Source: Streptomyces sp. TRM49041
GTDB lineage: Bacteria > Actinomycetota > Actinomycetes > Streptomycetales > Streptomycetaceae
DNA: 64,000 bases
Direction of reading: 5' to 3'
Assembly (NCBI RefSeq): GCF_008271805.1
Contig: NZ_VSRY01000146.1
Location: 62,001-126,000 of the forward strand
Shown: in pieces, positions 1 to 8,390 of the stretch
Layout: every line of letters starts with the position of its first letter
Position numbering within the stretch: the stretch's first letter is position 1
Notes under the pieces: generated by a model
What the model saw: only the letters and a program-made list of their open reading frames with translations
The model's database searches: none
Told to the model about the DNA's origin: nothing
Position numbers and translations under genes: made by a program

Positions 1-2
1 CT

Positions 3-647
3 GCGAAGGAGCGCACCACCCGCTCGGCGAAGCAGAAGTACACCTCCGCCGACGCCAAGAACGATCTCGCCGACTTCACCGGCGAGAACATGGACCAGCG
101 CAGCTACGGCTTCTGGCTGACGCAGATCATGACCGAAGCTCACCGCCTCACCCGCACAGGTGGCACGGCGCTGCTGTTCACCGACTGGCGGCAGCTCCCC
201 ACCACGACGGACGCGATTCAGGCAGCCGGCTGGCTCTGGCGCGGCGTGCTGGCGTGGCACAAGCCGCAGGCCAGGCCCCAGAAGGGCCGGTTCACACAGA
301 ACTGCGAGTTCATCGTGTGGGCCTCCAAGGGTGCGATCGACGGCTCCCGCAACCCGGTCTACCTGCCCGGCCTCTACAGTGCCTCGCAGCCCTCGGGGGC
401 AAAGCGCCAGCACATCACGCAGAAGCCGGTCTCCGTGATGCGCGAGCTCGTCAAGATCAGCCCTGAAGGCGGCACGGTGCTCGACTTCTGCGCCGGCTCC
501 GGCTCCACGGGCGTCGCCGCCCTGCTGGAGGGCCGCGACTTCATCGGCGTGGAGAAGACCGAGCACTACGCGTCCATCGCAGCCGACCGGCTCACCGAGA
601 CGGTCCGCGAAACCCTCACCCAGGACGACGTGGTCCTGTCCGTCTGA
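3..647 (+). CDS. DNA methyltransferase, C-terminal part (5' end outside window)
   Basis: The reading frame is open from base 3, so the first ATG at 90 is internal and the gene begins before the window. The visible part ends with the SAM-binding motif FCAGSGSTG followed by GRDFIGVEKTEHYASIAADR, the layout of class beta N6-adenine/N4-cytosine DNA methyltransferases, in which the catalytic DPPY lies upstream and the FxGxG motif is C-terminal. The catalytic motif is therefore not visible here. No restriction endonuclease gene follows, so it is probably an orphan or accessory-element methylase. The product is cytosolic and would use SAM to methylate DNA bases. The family call is strong; the target base and site cannot be told. 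Confidence 0.88.
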   Translation, partial: AKERTTRSAKQKYTSADAKNDLADFTGENMDQRSYGFWLTQIMTEAHRLTRTGGTALLFTDWRQLPTTTDAIQAAGWLWRGVLAWHKPQARPQKGRFTQNCEFIVWASKGAIDGSRNPVYLPGLYSASQPSGAKRQHITQKPVSVMRELVKISPEGGTVLDFCAGSGSTGVAALLEGRDFIGVEKTEHYASIAADRLTETVRETLTQDDVVLSV

Positions 648-796
648 GGCCAGCCGCCACGCACTCCAGGCGAATTCCGACGCCATTTCCAATCCTGGGT
701 GGCATCCCGCCGCGGCGCGAGCAGTCCGTCGACCGGTCCGCTCACCGATGCTTCCGATTTCCCTGTTCCCGCCCCTCGTAGGAGGCCCCGCGTTCC

Positions 797-1453
797 ATGT
801 CTGAATCCGTAGAACCCTCGGACCGTGGGGAGTTGGAGCCGGTGCGTATTCCGGACCCCCATCTGGAGGGAATCGAGGCCAGTGTCCGCAGGCTGATGGA
901 GCAGTCGGCGCAGCAGGCCCAGCAGCTCGACCATCTCGCCTCCGCACCATCGCCGGGTGGATCACCGTTCGCGGCGTTCGGCATGCCGGGGCTCGGTGGA
1001 CCGCCTCCGGCTGCGCCGCCGGAGCCTCGCCCGATTCTGGAACTGGGCGGGGAGGAGCGCGAGGACGAGCTGGACGCCTTGTCCGACTGGGTCGACGACT
1101 TCTTCCTCCCGGTCTACGGGGCGGAGGTCACCACCGCGGCACCCTGGTGTCTGCAGTGGCAGGAGCACGACGACGTCGTTGCATGGCTTCACGCCCTGTG
1201 GCTCGCATACCAGCAGCACAAGGATCCCGAAGCCGGCCTGTCCGGGTTGTTCGTGTGGCATCGGGACTTCCTCACCCATGCCGTCGCGGCGATCCGTGCA
1301 CCGGGCGGTCCGCTGTCTGCCTGCATGACCTCCCCTGAGCGTCCCGCGCACCGGATCCTTCCCGGCCCGCCGCCGTCAGCGCGTACGGAGAGGGCGGCGG
1401 CGGGCGCGGCGGAGGCGGCCGGGCCCCCTGAGCCGGACGAGCCGACGTCGTGA
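797..1453 (+). CDS. DUF4913 domain protein
   Basis: 218 aa with an ATG start and a GGAGG at 781-785. Residues about 85-180 carry the DUF4913 pattern: an acidic stretch, then LSDWVDDFFLPVYG, a W-rich core (APWCLQWQEHDDVVAWLHAL) and FVWHRDFLTHAVAAI. DUF4913 proteins are common in actinomycete plasmids and integrative elements and have no assigned function. The N-terminal third is low-complexity and the C-terminal tail is Pro/Ala-rich, probably disordered. The stop overlaps the GTG of the next gene (GTGA), so the two are translationally coupled and probably act together. Confidence 0.75.
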   Translation: MSESVEPSDRGELEPVRIPDPHLEGIEASVRRLMEQSAQQAQQLDHLASAPSPGGSPFAAFGMPGLGGPPPAAPPEPRPILELGGEEREDELDALSDWVDDFFLPVYGAEVTTAAPWCLQWQEHDDVVAWLHALWLAYQQHKDPEAGLSGLFVWHRDFLTHAVAAIRAPGGPLSACMTSPERPAHRILPGPPPSARTERAAAGAAEAAGPPEPDEPTS

Positions 1454-1932
1454 ACGGGGGGCAGCAACCGGCTTTCGGTCTGAGCTTCGACCCTCGAGCC
1501 CTGACCGATCTCCTCCAGGCGCCCAGCGACATCCGCGATCTCACCCTCGCCTATCTGCAGGAAGTGGTGAACGCGCAGCGTTTCGGGCTCCGGCTCACGG
1601 GCGACTTGGAGGGCTACCGCAAGCTGTTTGTGGACTCCCGGAAGGACTGGCGCGTCGTCTACGGCGTCCGCCCGGCGCCGGCGGAGTCCACGCACCAGCG
1701 GGAGATCCACGTGGTCGCGGTCCGGCCGCGCGCGGGCAACGACGTCTACGACGAGGTCGGCCGCCGTCTGGGGATGAACCGCCGGCCGCTGAGCGCCCGC
1801 ACCCACGCGGCACGCTCGCGCTCCCCGCAGCTGGCGACCCGCAGCCCCGCACCGCGCCCCGCTCCGCTTCCCTCCGCGCTGCCGGGCCTTCCCCGTCCCG
1901 CGCAGAACCCCGCGCACCATCGCGCCCGCTGA
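1450..1932 (+). CDS. Possible RelE/ParE-fold protein
   Basis: 160 aa with a GTG start overlapping the preceding stop. Residues about 45-105 read LTGDLEGYRKLFVDSRKDWR, then VVYGVRP and a REIHVVAVRPR strand followed by VYDEVGRRLG. This is the strand-rich arrangement of RelE/ParE toxins (a lysine/arginine-rich centre, a hydrophobic strand and a closing helix), with a basic Pro/Arg-rich C-terminal tail. The usual small antitoxin is not adjacent; the neighbour is the DUF4913 protein. The fold is inferred from pattern only. It could instead be a non-toxic structural or DNA-binding relative. Confidence 0.5.
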   Translation: MNGGQQPAFGLSFDPRALTDLLQAPSDIRDLTLAYLQEVVNAQRFGLRLTGDLEGYRKLFVDSRKDWRVVYGVRPAPAESTHQREIHVVAVRPRAGNDVYDEVGRRLGMNRRPLSARTHAARSRSPQLATRSPAPRPAPLPSALPGLPRPAQNPAHHRAR

Positions 1933-1949
1933 ACGACGGAGCCCCGCCT

Positions 1950-3416
1950 ATGCCTCCTGACCCCGCGCCGGCAGCAGTCCGGCGTGCGGCGTCCCCTCTC
2001 GACCATCGCATCGAAGCCGTTACCGGCCAGGACGTCGACACCCTGTGGGCATACCGCGACCGCGGCGTCCTCGACGAGGCGCATGCCTGCCTTGTCGACC
2101 GGCACCGCGAGCTGGCCCGCGCCAAGACCGGCGTGACCTTCTACCGCGTACTCCTCCACCGCCTGTCCAGCGGCGAGTTTCCCGTCGACAGCGCTCTACT
2201 CGCGCGCATCGACCGCACCGTGGACCAGATGGAGGAAGCCGCCACCGTACGCGACGCCGCCGTACGGAAGGTGATCAACGCCTTGGACCCCATCGAGCGC
2301 GCCGCCACAACGGCCTCGGCGCCCAGCGACAAGCCGCTGTCGACTGCGGACCAGGCGGCGCTGCTCGCCATCGCCGGCGGCGCCAAGCTCCACGAGCACC
2401 TCCTGACCGGCCGGCTGTCTGTGACCACTGCCTCCGGCACCCGCATCCCCTACGCCGAGCTACAGCCGCTGGAGGATGCCGGCCTGGTCTCCCGGGATAC
2501 CCGCCACCCGATACACGCCGGCCAACCCGTCGCACTGACCGATGCCGGCCGCGCCGCCTTGTTCGTCGCGCGCCGGCCACCCACCACCCAAGCCCCGAAG
2601 CCCTTGGCCCGCCCCGGGGCCTGGCCGTCCACCCAGCACGGCGGCGCTGAACTCCCCGAAAGGCCCTTGTTGTCCCCCAGCGAACCGGCACCCGCCCGGA
2701 AGGCCATCCCCGAAGTCGATTTCGACGTGGACGAACTCGACGCCGACGAGCAGATGCACCTCGACTTCTACCGTCAGGTTGAAGTGCGGTCCGAAATGCT
2801 TGTCCCCCTCGCCGAACACCACACCGCCAACGGCGTGCACAGCTACTACGTCCTGTTCGACCGCACCGCCACCTACGGGCACCCCGGCATGCCGCAGTAC
2901 GTCGCCGTGCACCTGCAACGGGATCAGGAAAAGCGGACGTTCGACTTCGAGAAGGAGCTGTTGCCGCTGCCCGCGATGGCGCAGTCCTGGCTGATCCACC
3001 GCGGCTGCCCAGCCGATGCCATCGGCCTCAACCCCGAACTGGGCCCGCCGCCGGCGGACGAGGCGACGCGGGCCTTGGAGCAACGCCTCGCAGGCGACGG
3101 CGACCACTACGCGATGGGCTACTCCTACACCCGCGACGACCCGGACGACATGGTCACCGTCGTGGCACTGCGCGCTCTCGACGAGCGAGCCCCCTCCCCG
3201 TTCCGCGTCGTGGTCGAGGAAGTCGACACCGACGCGTGGACCCACACCCTGCGAGAGGGCGGCTTCGCCACGGTCGAAGAGGCCCTTCAGTGGTGCGACG
3301 ACCGGCTCACAGGCGAGGCCGGCCCCCTCCCGCCGGTCCGGCCGGCAGCGTCATTCACCCGCCCGGCTGCCATGCCGAAGGCCCCCGCTCCACGCCCGCC
3401 CGGCCGTTCACGCTGA
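1950..3416 (+). CDS. Hypothetical protein with a winged-helix-like middle
   Basis: 488 aa; the ATG start has GGAG about 11 bases upstream and lies 17 bases after the previous stop. I do not recognise the family. The N-terminal 130 residues look helical. Residues about 130-205 (DQAALLAIAGGAKLHEHLLT ... LQPLEDAGLVSRD ... VALTDAGRAALF) resemble a winged-helix fold of the type that ends in LTxxGxxAL. A Pro-rich linker follows, and then an acidic region and a mixed C-terminal domain of about 180 residues. It lies last in the first block of co-directional accessory genes and is followed by a hairpin. A nucleic-acid-binding role is only an inference. Confidence 0.55.
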   Translation: MPPDPAPAAVRRAASPLDHRIEAVTGQDVDTLWAYRDRGVLDEAHACLVDRHRELARAKTGVTFYRVLLHRLSSGEFPVDSALLARIDRTVDQMEEAATVRDAAVRKVINALDPIERAATTASAPSDKPLSTADQAALLAIAGGAKLHEHLLTGRLSVTTASGTRIPYAELQPLEDAGLVSRDTRHPIHAGQPVALTDAGRAALFVARRPPTTQAPKPLARPGAWPSTQHGGAELPERPLLSPSEPAPARKAIPEVDFDVDELDADEQMHLDFYRQVEVRSEMLVPLAEHHTANGVHSYYVLFDRTATYGHPGMPQYVAVHLQRDQEKRTFDFEKELLPLPAMAQSWLIHRGCPADAIGLNPELGPPPADEATRALEQRLAGDGDHYAMGYSYTRDDPDDMVTVVALRALDERAPSPFRVVVEEVDTDAWTHTLREGGFATVEEALQWCDDRLTGEAGPLPPVRPAASFTRPAAMPKAPAPRPPGRSR

Positions 3417-3454
3417 ATGCCGAGGCCGACCGGCGCGGCGAAACATAGCCGACG

Positions 3455-3479
3455 ATCGCCGGTTAGCCAAACCGGCGAT
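3455..3479. terminator. Stem-loop after the 488-aa gene
   Basis: A perfect 10-bp inverted repeat (ATCGCCGGTT / AACCGGCGAT) is separated by a 5-base loop and lies 39 bases after the stop at 3416. No T-run follows, as is usual for Streptomyces terminators. It separates this transcription unit from the secreted SH3 protein gene. Confidence 0.55.
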
Positions 3480-3562
3480 TCTCCGGACTCTTATACAGCC
3501 GCCGGGACAAACCCGCGGCACCTTCCCACGAAATCCCTATGCCTCATGGAGGTTTCTTCCGC

Positions 3563-3916
3563 ATGCGCTCCACCCGAATTGCCATATCCGCCGCGATGCT
3601 CGGCGCACTCGCTCTGCCGATGCTGTCCGCCACCACCGCGAGTGCGGCCCCCGTCGCCACCGCGGCAACTGCCGTCCCGACGAGCAGCTGCTCATCTCTC
3701 CCGCCGCTCCCGTATGAGGTGCACACGAAGGCCGTGACCATCCGGTCCAAGGCCACCACGAAGTCCACCGCGGTCGGAGTGCTGTACCGCAGTCACAAGT
3801 TCACCGTGCACAAGAAGAGCGGTAACTGGCTCTACATCACGGACAGGACGACCGGCGTAAAGGGCTGGGTCTCCGGCACGTACGTCTACCGCGACGTTCG
3901 CATGTGCCTCAGCTGA
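3563..3916 (+). CDS. Secreted bacterial SH3-domain protein
   Basis: 117 aa when started at the ATG at 3563, which has GGAGG at 3548-3552; an upstream in-frame ATG at 3539 lacks such a site. Residues 1-30 form a signal peptide (MRSTRIA, a hydrophobic core, then TTASAAP with an AxA cleavage site). The mature protein is an SH3_3-like domain: TIRSKATTKSTAVGVLYRSH, then HKKSGNWLYIT and GVKGWVSGTYV. Such domains bind peptidoglycan or other cell-wall material in secreted actinomycete proteins. Two cysteines, near the start and end of the mature domain, could form a disulfide. It appears to be monocistronic. Confidence 0.8.
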   Translation: MRSTRIAISAAMLGALALPMLSATTASAAPVATAATAVPTSSCSSLPPLPYEVHTKAVTIRSKATTKSTAVGVLYRSHKFTVHKKSGNWLYITDRTTGVKGWVSGTYVYRDVRMCLS

Positions 3917-4020
3917 CAGCCCCGCAGCAGCAACTCGCCTACTCATAGCCGAGTTGCCCGACCGATCGTCAATTCCCTGCCGCTGAAGTTCCAGGTGTCG
4001 CCTTCCGGAAGGAGTTCCCC

Positions 4021-4503
4021 TTGTCCGACGACATACCCGATGGCACTGAGGATGTCGTGGGTGTGCTCACCGAGCGGATCGAAACCCGCTTCGGAATGGG
4101 CATGGATCAGTTGAGGGCCGCAGTCGCCCTCAAGCCGACCGCGAATCCTGACGCCACCGAGGTCGTCAAGTGGCACGGCCTTCTCGTCGACTCCCAGGCT
4201 GTGCTCGACCGAGCGGAGGATGACCTCCTCGCCGCGCTGGAAACGCAGCCCGGTGAGGTCGACGACCCGACGATGGACCTCGCCCAGCGCGTCAACGCGG
4301 CCGTCACGGCACGCGACGGCCGGGCCCTGGTCGTGCGGTGGCTCCTCGATCCGGACGCTCCGGGCAAGAAGGACCTCGCTGCCGAACGCCTTGCCCGTCT
4401 CAACCGCGGAGTCCGCAAGGGCCCGGCGGTGCCAACCAGCGCTCCGCGCCGCCCCGCGGTTGCGCCGGCGTCGGTGTCGCGAGCGGGAAGGGGCGTCCTG
4501 TGA
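4021..4503 (+). CDS. Small helical protein 1 of a three-gene tandem array
   Basis: 160 aa. The start is TTG at 4021, set by AAGGAG at 4009-4014. The protein is acidic and helical, with LTERIETRFGMGMDQLRAAV near the N-terminus and a later RVNAAVTARDGRALVVRWLL segment. The next two genes encode proteins of similar size and layout: an N-terminal R-x-E motif, a long amphipathic middle, an A-V-x-A-R-D motif and a Pro/Ala-rich tail. This one is the most divergent. The function is unknown. Its stop overlaps the next GTG (GTGA), which indicates translational coupling. Confidence 0.6.
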   Translation: MSDDIPDGTEDVVGVLTERIETRFGMGMDQLRAAVALKPTANPDATEVVKWHGLLVDSQAVLDRAEDDLLAALETQPGEVDDPTMDLAQRVNAAVTARDGRALVVRWLLDPDAPGKKDLAAERLARLNRGVRKGPAVPTSAPRRPAVAPASVSRAGRGVL

Positions 4504-4949
4504 GCGTCCGGCTCAAGTCCAGCACCGTGGACGGCCGGCTGCAGGAGGTCTTCGGCGCCCCGGTCGTCGAGCTGTACACGACGGCTACCGGGCCCGATGC
4601 CCCTCCCGCGCTGACCCGCGCCCTGGAACTGCGCTCCTTCCTCGCCCTGGCCGAGGAGCAGGTCGCCCGGGTCCGCGACCGCGTGCACGAGGCAATGGCA
4701 CCCGACCGGGACATGGGCGAGCTGTCAGCCGCTGACCTCCGCTTCGACGCGCAGTGGCTGGAGGCGGCGCTCGATGCCCGCGACGGCTACCGCGCCGCGC
4801 TCGGCGAGCTGCTGCGCACCATGCCTCCGCCCGATCATCAGCCCCGCCCCGTCCGTACGGCGCAGCCCGTGGTCGCCGCCGTCCTGCCCCCGTCCCTCGC
4901 CGCTCCGGCACCCGCGCGTGCCGGGGCGGCGAGGGCCCGCCGACCGTGA
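4500..4949 (+). CDS. Small helical protein 2 of the tandem array
   Basis: 149 aa with a GTG start overlapping the previous stop. Near the N-terminus it reads RLQEVFGAPVVELY, which lines up with RIEDLYGAPLAELE of the next protein. Both continue with helices containing LALAEEQVARVRDRVHEAM or LTLAERSIDFHRDRLAQLI and a later ALDARDGYRAALGELLR or AVAVRDVQAKSVSAVLQSL. The pair is clearly paralogous. The C-terminal 40 residues are Pro/Ala-rich. No domain name can be given; small coiled-coil or scaffold-like proteins are a possibility. Confidence 0.6.
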   Translation: MSVRLKSSTVDGRLQEVFGAPVVELYTTATGPDAPPALTRALELRSFLALAEEQVARVRDRVHEAMAPDRDMGELSAADLRFDAQWLEAALDARDGYRAALGELLRTMPPPDHQPRPVRTAQPVVAAVLPPSLAAPAPARAGAARARRP

Positions 4950-4959
4950 AAGCCCCCGC

Positions 4960-5370
4960 TTGCCCTACTCGACGTCCACCGAGATAGCCGGACGGATCGA
5001 GGACCTGTACGGCGCACCGCTCGCCGAGCTCGAAGCCCACGCCCAGGACCAGCCGCCCGGCATGCTCTCCGCCCTGCTCGGCATGCACGACGACCTCACC
5101 CTCGCCGAGCGCAGCATCGACTTCCACCGCGACCGCCTCGCCCAGCTCATCCATCCCGAGCGGCAGATCGGTGGACACGAGGTCTCCCACCTTCTCGACG
5201 GCGCCCGCCGGCTCGCCGAAGCGGTCGCAGTCCGCGACGTCCAGGCCAAGTCGGTCTCCGCCGTTCTCCAGAGCCTTGCCCGCGTCCCCGCGCCTGCATC
5301 GCCCCCGGCCACCGCGCCAGCTGTATCCGCCCCGCCCGTCCCGGCCGCGAGCCCTGCACGAAGCCGCTGA
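4960..5370 (+). CDS. Small helical protein 3 of the tandem array
   Basis: 136 aa when started at TTG 4960, just after the stop at 4949; no strong Shine-Dalgarno is visible, so translation may be coupled to the gene before. It carries the same RIEDLYGAPLAEL motif and helical middle as the preceding protein, with HPERQIGGHEVSHLLDGARR matching APDRDMGELSAADLRFDAQW of its paralog. The C-terminus is Pro/Ala-rich and unstructured. Its role is unknown. The three genes precede two winged-helix regulators in the same direction. Confidence 0.55.
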   Translation: MPYSTSTEIAGRIEDLYGAPLAELEAHAQDQPPGMLSALLGMHDDLTLAERSIDFHRDRLAQLIHPERQIGGHEVSHLLDGARRLAEAVAVRDVQAKSVSAVLQSLARVPAPASPPATAPAVSAPPVPAASPARSR

Positions 5371-5410
5371 CCCGCGGGCATCCCCCTTCACTCACCCAGG
5401 AGTTCCTCCC

Positions 5411-6256
5411 TTGGCCATCACCGGTCTGCCCCCTGAAACCGACGCTGACATCGCGCGGGTCACCGAGGCGCTCGCCATGATCACTCCGCGATGGAACGTG
5501 CGGATCCTGCTGGCACTCTCCGGTCCGCCGCTCCGGTACAGCGAGCTGGCGGCCAAGGTGTCCTGGCTGCAGAACGGCCAGCTCCACCCCAAGCTCAAGT
5601 CGCTGTGCGACGCCGGCCTCGTCCAGCGCACCGAACACACCTCGCGGCACGTCACCTACGGGCACACCGACCGCGGCGCAGCCCTTCTGCCGGTGCTGCC
5701 GACGATCGTCACCTGGGCCGAGGAGCACCTGGAGAAGGCGGACCGCCCGCTGCCCGCGATCGAGCAGATCGAGGACAGCCTCACCCTGCTCACCCGGCGG
5801 CACGCCGCCGCCATCCTGTGGGTGCTGAAGTCCCGTGCAGAGGTCAGCGGCCGGGCCCTGGCCAGGATCATCATGCCCAGCAGCGACTGGACCAACATCT
5901 ACCCGCCGCTGCGGCAGCTCGTGGCCGACGGTCTGGTCGACACCGAGGGCATAGGCCAGCCCTACCGCCTGTCCGTGGCGGGCGACGGCCTGGGGCCCGT
6001 CCTCGGCGCGCTGTCCGCGTGGTCCTCCGGACAGCCGCTCACCCATGCCGCCCAGCACCCGGTCTGGGGGCGCCCGGGGGCCGCACCCCCGCCGAAGCCG
6101 TGGGTCAGCAATGTGTCCCTGCCCGCTCCATCAGCTTCGTCGGCTGCCCGTGTTGCGGGGGCCTTTCACCCGACGTGGCAGACCCGCGACCTGTTCTCGC
6201 ACACCGCGACCGCCCGCCCGAAGGCGGCGCTGACGGCGGGAGGTCCGCGCCGATGA
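5411..6256 (+). CDS. Tandem winged-helix (HxlR-like) regulator
   Basis: 281 aa from TTG 5411, which has AGGAG at 5398-5402; the longer open frame upstream overlaps the previous gene and is not used. Two winged-helix units are visible. Residues about 10-95 (ITPRWNVRILLALSGPPLRY ... LHPKLKSLCDAGLVQR ... YGHTDRGAALLPVL) have the HxlR layout, in which a helical wing follows W-x-x-x-I-L. Residues about 120-195 repeat it (LTRRHAAAILWVLKS ... IYPPLRQLVADGLVD ... YRLSVAGDGL). The tail is Pro-rich. It is ATGA-coupled to a second regulator and then to an MFS exporter, so it probably controls export or synthesis genes downstream. Confidence 0.72.
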   Translation: MAITGLPPETDADIARVTEALAMITPRWNVRILLALSGPPLRYSELAAKVSWLQNGQLHPKLKSLCDAGLVQRTEHTSRHVTYGHTDRGAALLPVLPTIVTWAEEHLEKADRPLPAIEQIEDSLTLLTRRHAAAILWVLKSRAEVSGRALARIIMPSSDWTNIYPPLRQLVADGLVDTEGIGQPYRLSVAGDGLGPVLGALSAWSSGQPLTHAAQHPVWGRPGAAPPPKPWVSNVSLPAPSASSAARVAGAFHPTWQTRDLFSHTATARPKAALTAGGPRR

Positions 6257-6771
6257 CCGCCTCCTTCACTCCGGCCGAACTGCGCAACGCCTTCGCCCTG
6301 CTGTCCTCGCCGGGCCTGATCCGGCTGATCAGCGAGATCGACGACAACGGGCCGATCCCGCCGAGAAGGCTCGCCGGCACCCTTCCCGACCTCTCTTCGC
6401 ACCACCTTCGCCGGACCACCCACGTTGCCCGCGTGCACGGTCTCGTCCGGGTCGCACCGGGTGCCGGCCTTGCCCTCACCGAGGCTGGCTCGGAGCTGGC
6501 CGACTTCTACGACGCCACCGCCCGCTGGGCCCGGCGCCACGCCTACCCCACCCCTGTCTGCGACTTCACCACCCGCCTCCAGCACTCCCTCAGCCTGCTC
6601 GCCACCGCGCTCCTCGCCGACCGAGCTGACGGCTCCGCACGCCCAGCAGGCGAGGGCACACCCTGCGCCGAGGCCGAGGCGGGTCTGGCCCACCCGCGCG
6701 CTCTGCTGGTCCAGTGGCTGAAGGCCAACCCGCAGGTCACTGTGCTCCTTGAACCAGAGCCGGTCGCGTGA
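6253..6771 (+). CDS. Single-domain winged-helix regulator-like protein
   Basis: 172 aa; the ATG at 6253 overlaps the previous stop. Residues 5-80 read FTPAELRNAFALLSSPGLIR, then RRLAGTLPDLSSHHLRRTTH, HGLVRV and ALTEAGSELADFY, a winged helix like one unit of the preceding tandem regulator. The C-terminal half is variable. It is coupled by GTGA to the MFS transporter at 6768. Regulator-regulator-exporter coupling suggests a self-contained regulated transport unit. Confidence 0.62.
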   Translation: MTASFTPAELRNAFALLSSPGLIRLISEIDDNGPIPPRRLAGTLPDLSSHHLRRTTHVARVHGLVRVAPGAGLALTEAGSELADFYDATARWARRHAYPTPVCDFTTRLQHSLSLLATALLADRADGSARPAGEGTPCAEAEAGLAHPRALLVQWLKANPQVTVLLEPEPVA

Positions 6772-8003
6772 GCGAAGGCGTCACCCCCCGGCACGCCCAG
6801 CACACCGGGGGACTGCTGCGCAGCATCTACCTGCCGCGCACCGTGGATGCCCTCGCGTTCGCCATGTCCACCTACGGGATCCCGCTCCTGGTGCTGGTCA
6901 CCACGCGCTCCGCGGCGTTGACGGGCCTGGCGTTCGCCCTGGAGTGGGTGCCCAGGTTGGCAGCGTTCGGGTGGGCAGGCGGGATTGTTGACCGGCGCGG
7001 GGCATCGGTCGTCTTCTTCCTCGCCTCCCTCGGCCGCGCGCTGGTCGTAGCCGTCGGCGCGATCCTTCTGTACCTCCACCCGTCCGGCGCTGTGGCGAGC
7101 GTGACGGTGATGGCCCTCGCGGCCACCACGGGCGTGCTCACCGAGTTCAGTTACATCGCGGCCGAGACCGCGGGCGCCGCCGCCGGCCGCCGAGCGGGTG
7201 GGCGGGCCCACCGTGTTCAGGCCGTGCTGCTCGGGATCGACCAGACCGCCACCCTGGCCGGCCCGGCACTGGCAGGTCTGCTGCTGCTCGCCGGACCGTG
7301 GCAGATGCTCGCGGTGATCACGGTGTTCTCGCTGCTCGCCGCGCTGCTCGCCCTGCGCACACCGCCGTCGCCGATCCCCCCGGCCCGAGCAGCGAAGGGC
7401 CACACGAGTGCGAGGCTGCTCACCGGGTGGCGGACCATTCGGTCTCTGCCCGCGCTCGGCTGGCTCGTGACCGGCCTGACCCTGTCCAACCTCGCCATCG
7501 GCTTCCTCCAGGCGGCCGGTCCGGTGATCGTCATCCACCACTACGGGCAGTCGGCCACCGCTGTCGGCCTGGTCTGGTCCGCCGCTGCCGGAGCGACGCT
7601 CCTCAGCGTCACGCTCTGCCGGTTCGCGATCGACCGCCTGGGCCTGTGGCCGGTCGGCGCCGCCTGCGCCGCCTTCGCCTCGCTCGCCACCCTCGCCGCC
7701 GCACAGGCCCCCGACTACCTGTCCTACCTGGTCCTGGTCGCGGTCCTGATGGCCGCAGAGGGCGGCATGACGGTCGTCCTGCGTACGCTGCGCTCCCGCC
7801 TGATCCCGCCGGAGAAGTTCGGCAGCACCCTCTCGGCGACCATCCTCATCCTCCTGCTGCCCTTCCCCGTCGCCGGCGTGCTCACCGCGATCACCCCGCC
7901 CGACGCGCTCGGCCACGTCATCACCGCGTGCGCCGTCCTGCAGGCCCTCGGACTGATCCCGGCCTTCGCCCGCCTGCGCACCGACCCCGCCCTGCGCACC
8001 TGA
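6768..8003 (+). CDS. MFS transporter, probable exporter
   Basis: 411 aa with a GTG start overlapping the upstream stop. The sequence is hydrophobic throughout, with about 12 membrane segments. It has the short cytoplasmic loop FGWAGGIVDRRGASVV after the second segment, matching the MFS loop motif G-x-x-x-D-R-x-G-R, and a large central loop around residues 205-220. This is the pattern of the smaller drug/metabolite exporters of actinomycetes (MFS-type, EntS/Bcr-like). The ATP-grasp ligase gene lies 387 bases downstream, with one small gene between them. An exported peptide or amino-acid conjugate is a natural reading, but the substrate is not shown. Confidence 0.85.
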   Translation: MSEGVTPRHAQHTGGLLRSIYLPRTVDALAFAMSTYGIPLLVLVTTRSAALTGLAFALEWVPRLAAFGWAGGIVDRRGASVVFFLASLGRALVVAVGAILLYLHPSGAVASVTVMALAATTGVLTEFSYIAAETAGAAAGRRAGGRAHRVQAVLLGIDQTATLAGPALAGLLLLAGPWQMLAVITVFSLLAALLALRTPPSPIPPARAAKGHTSARLLTGWRTIRSLPALGWLVTGLTLSNLAIGFLQAAGPVIVIHHYGQSATAVGLVWSAAAGATLLSVTLCRFAIDRLGLWPVGAACAAFASLATLAAAQAPDYLSYLVLVAVLMAAEGGMTVVLRTLRSRLIPPEKFGSTLSATILILLLPFPVAGVLTAITPPDALGHVITACAVLQALGLIPAFARLRTDPALRT

Positions 8004-8039
8004 CCCGTTGCGCTTCCCCAGCCTGTGGAGAACTTCCCC

Positions 8040-8342
8040 ATGCCCGCTGCCTGCTCCAGGGCGAACCGTACGAGCGGTCGCACCATCACCGAGCAGTTCC
8101 ACGCCTTCGACGCACAGAACCCGCACGTCTACCGCGCGCTGGAGCGCATGGCCGCCCGTCGCCTTGCCGCCGGCGCCACGCGCATCAGCCTCAAGGACCT
8201 CTTCGAGGACCTGCGCCGACAACTCCCGTACGGCGTGCCCGGGCTGAACAACAACTTCACCGCCCTGTACGCCAGGCGGCTCATTGCCGCGCATCCCCAC
8301 TGGGCCAGCGCGTTCGAGCTACGCCGCCGCCGTGCCGACTGA
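8040..8342 (+). CDS. Small conserved phage/element-type protein
   Basis: 100 aa from ATG 8040 (GTGGAG at 8025-8030); GTG 8025 is an alternative. The core FDAQNPHVYRALERMAAR, ISLKDLFEDLRRQLPYGV and LNNNFTALYARRLIAAHP is a small conserved helical protein that I know from phage and mobile-element gene sets of actinobacteria, where it has no established function. Its presence supports an accessory-element origin for this region. Confidence 0.6.
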   Translation: MPAACSRANRTSGRTITEQFHAFDAQNPHVYRALERMAARRLAAGATRISLKDLFEDLRRQLPYGVPGLNNNFTALYARRLIAAHPHWASAFELRRRRAD

Positions 8343-8390
8343 CAGCCCGCCTTCCCGTACTGCCGTCCAACGATCCGGAGAACTGCTTCC

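Noticed and set aside
6543..8300. 585-residue minus frame antisense to the MFS gene
   Set aside because: Composed of Gly/Arg/Gln-rich sequence typical of antisense readings in high-GC DNA.
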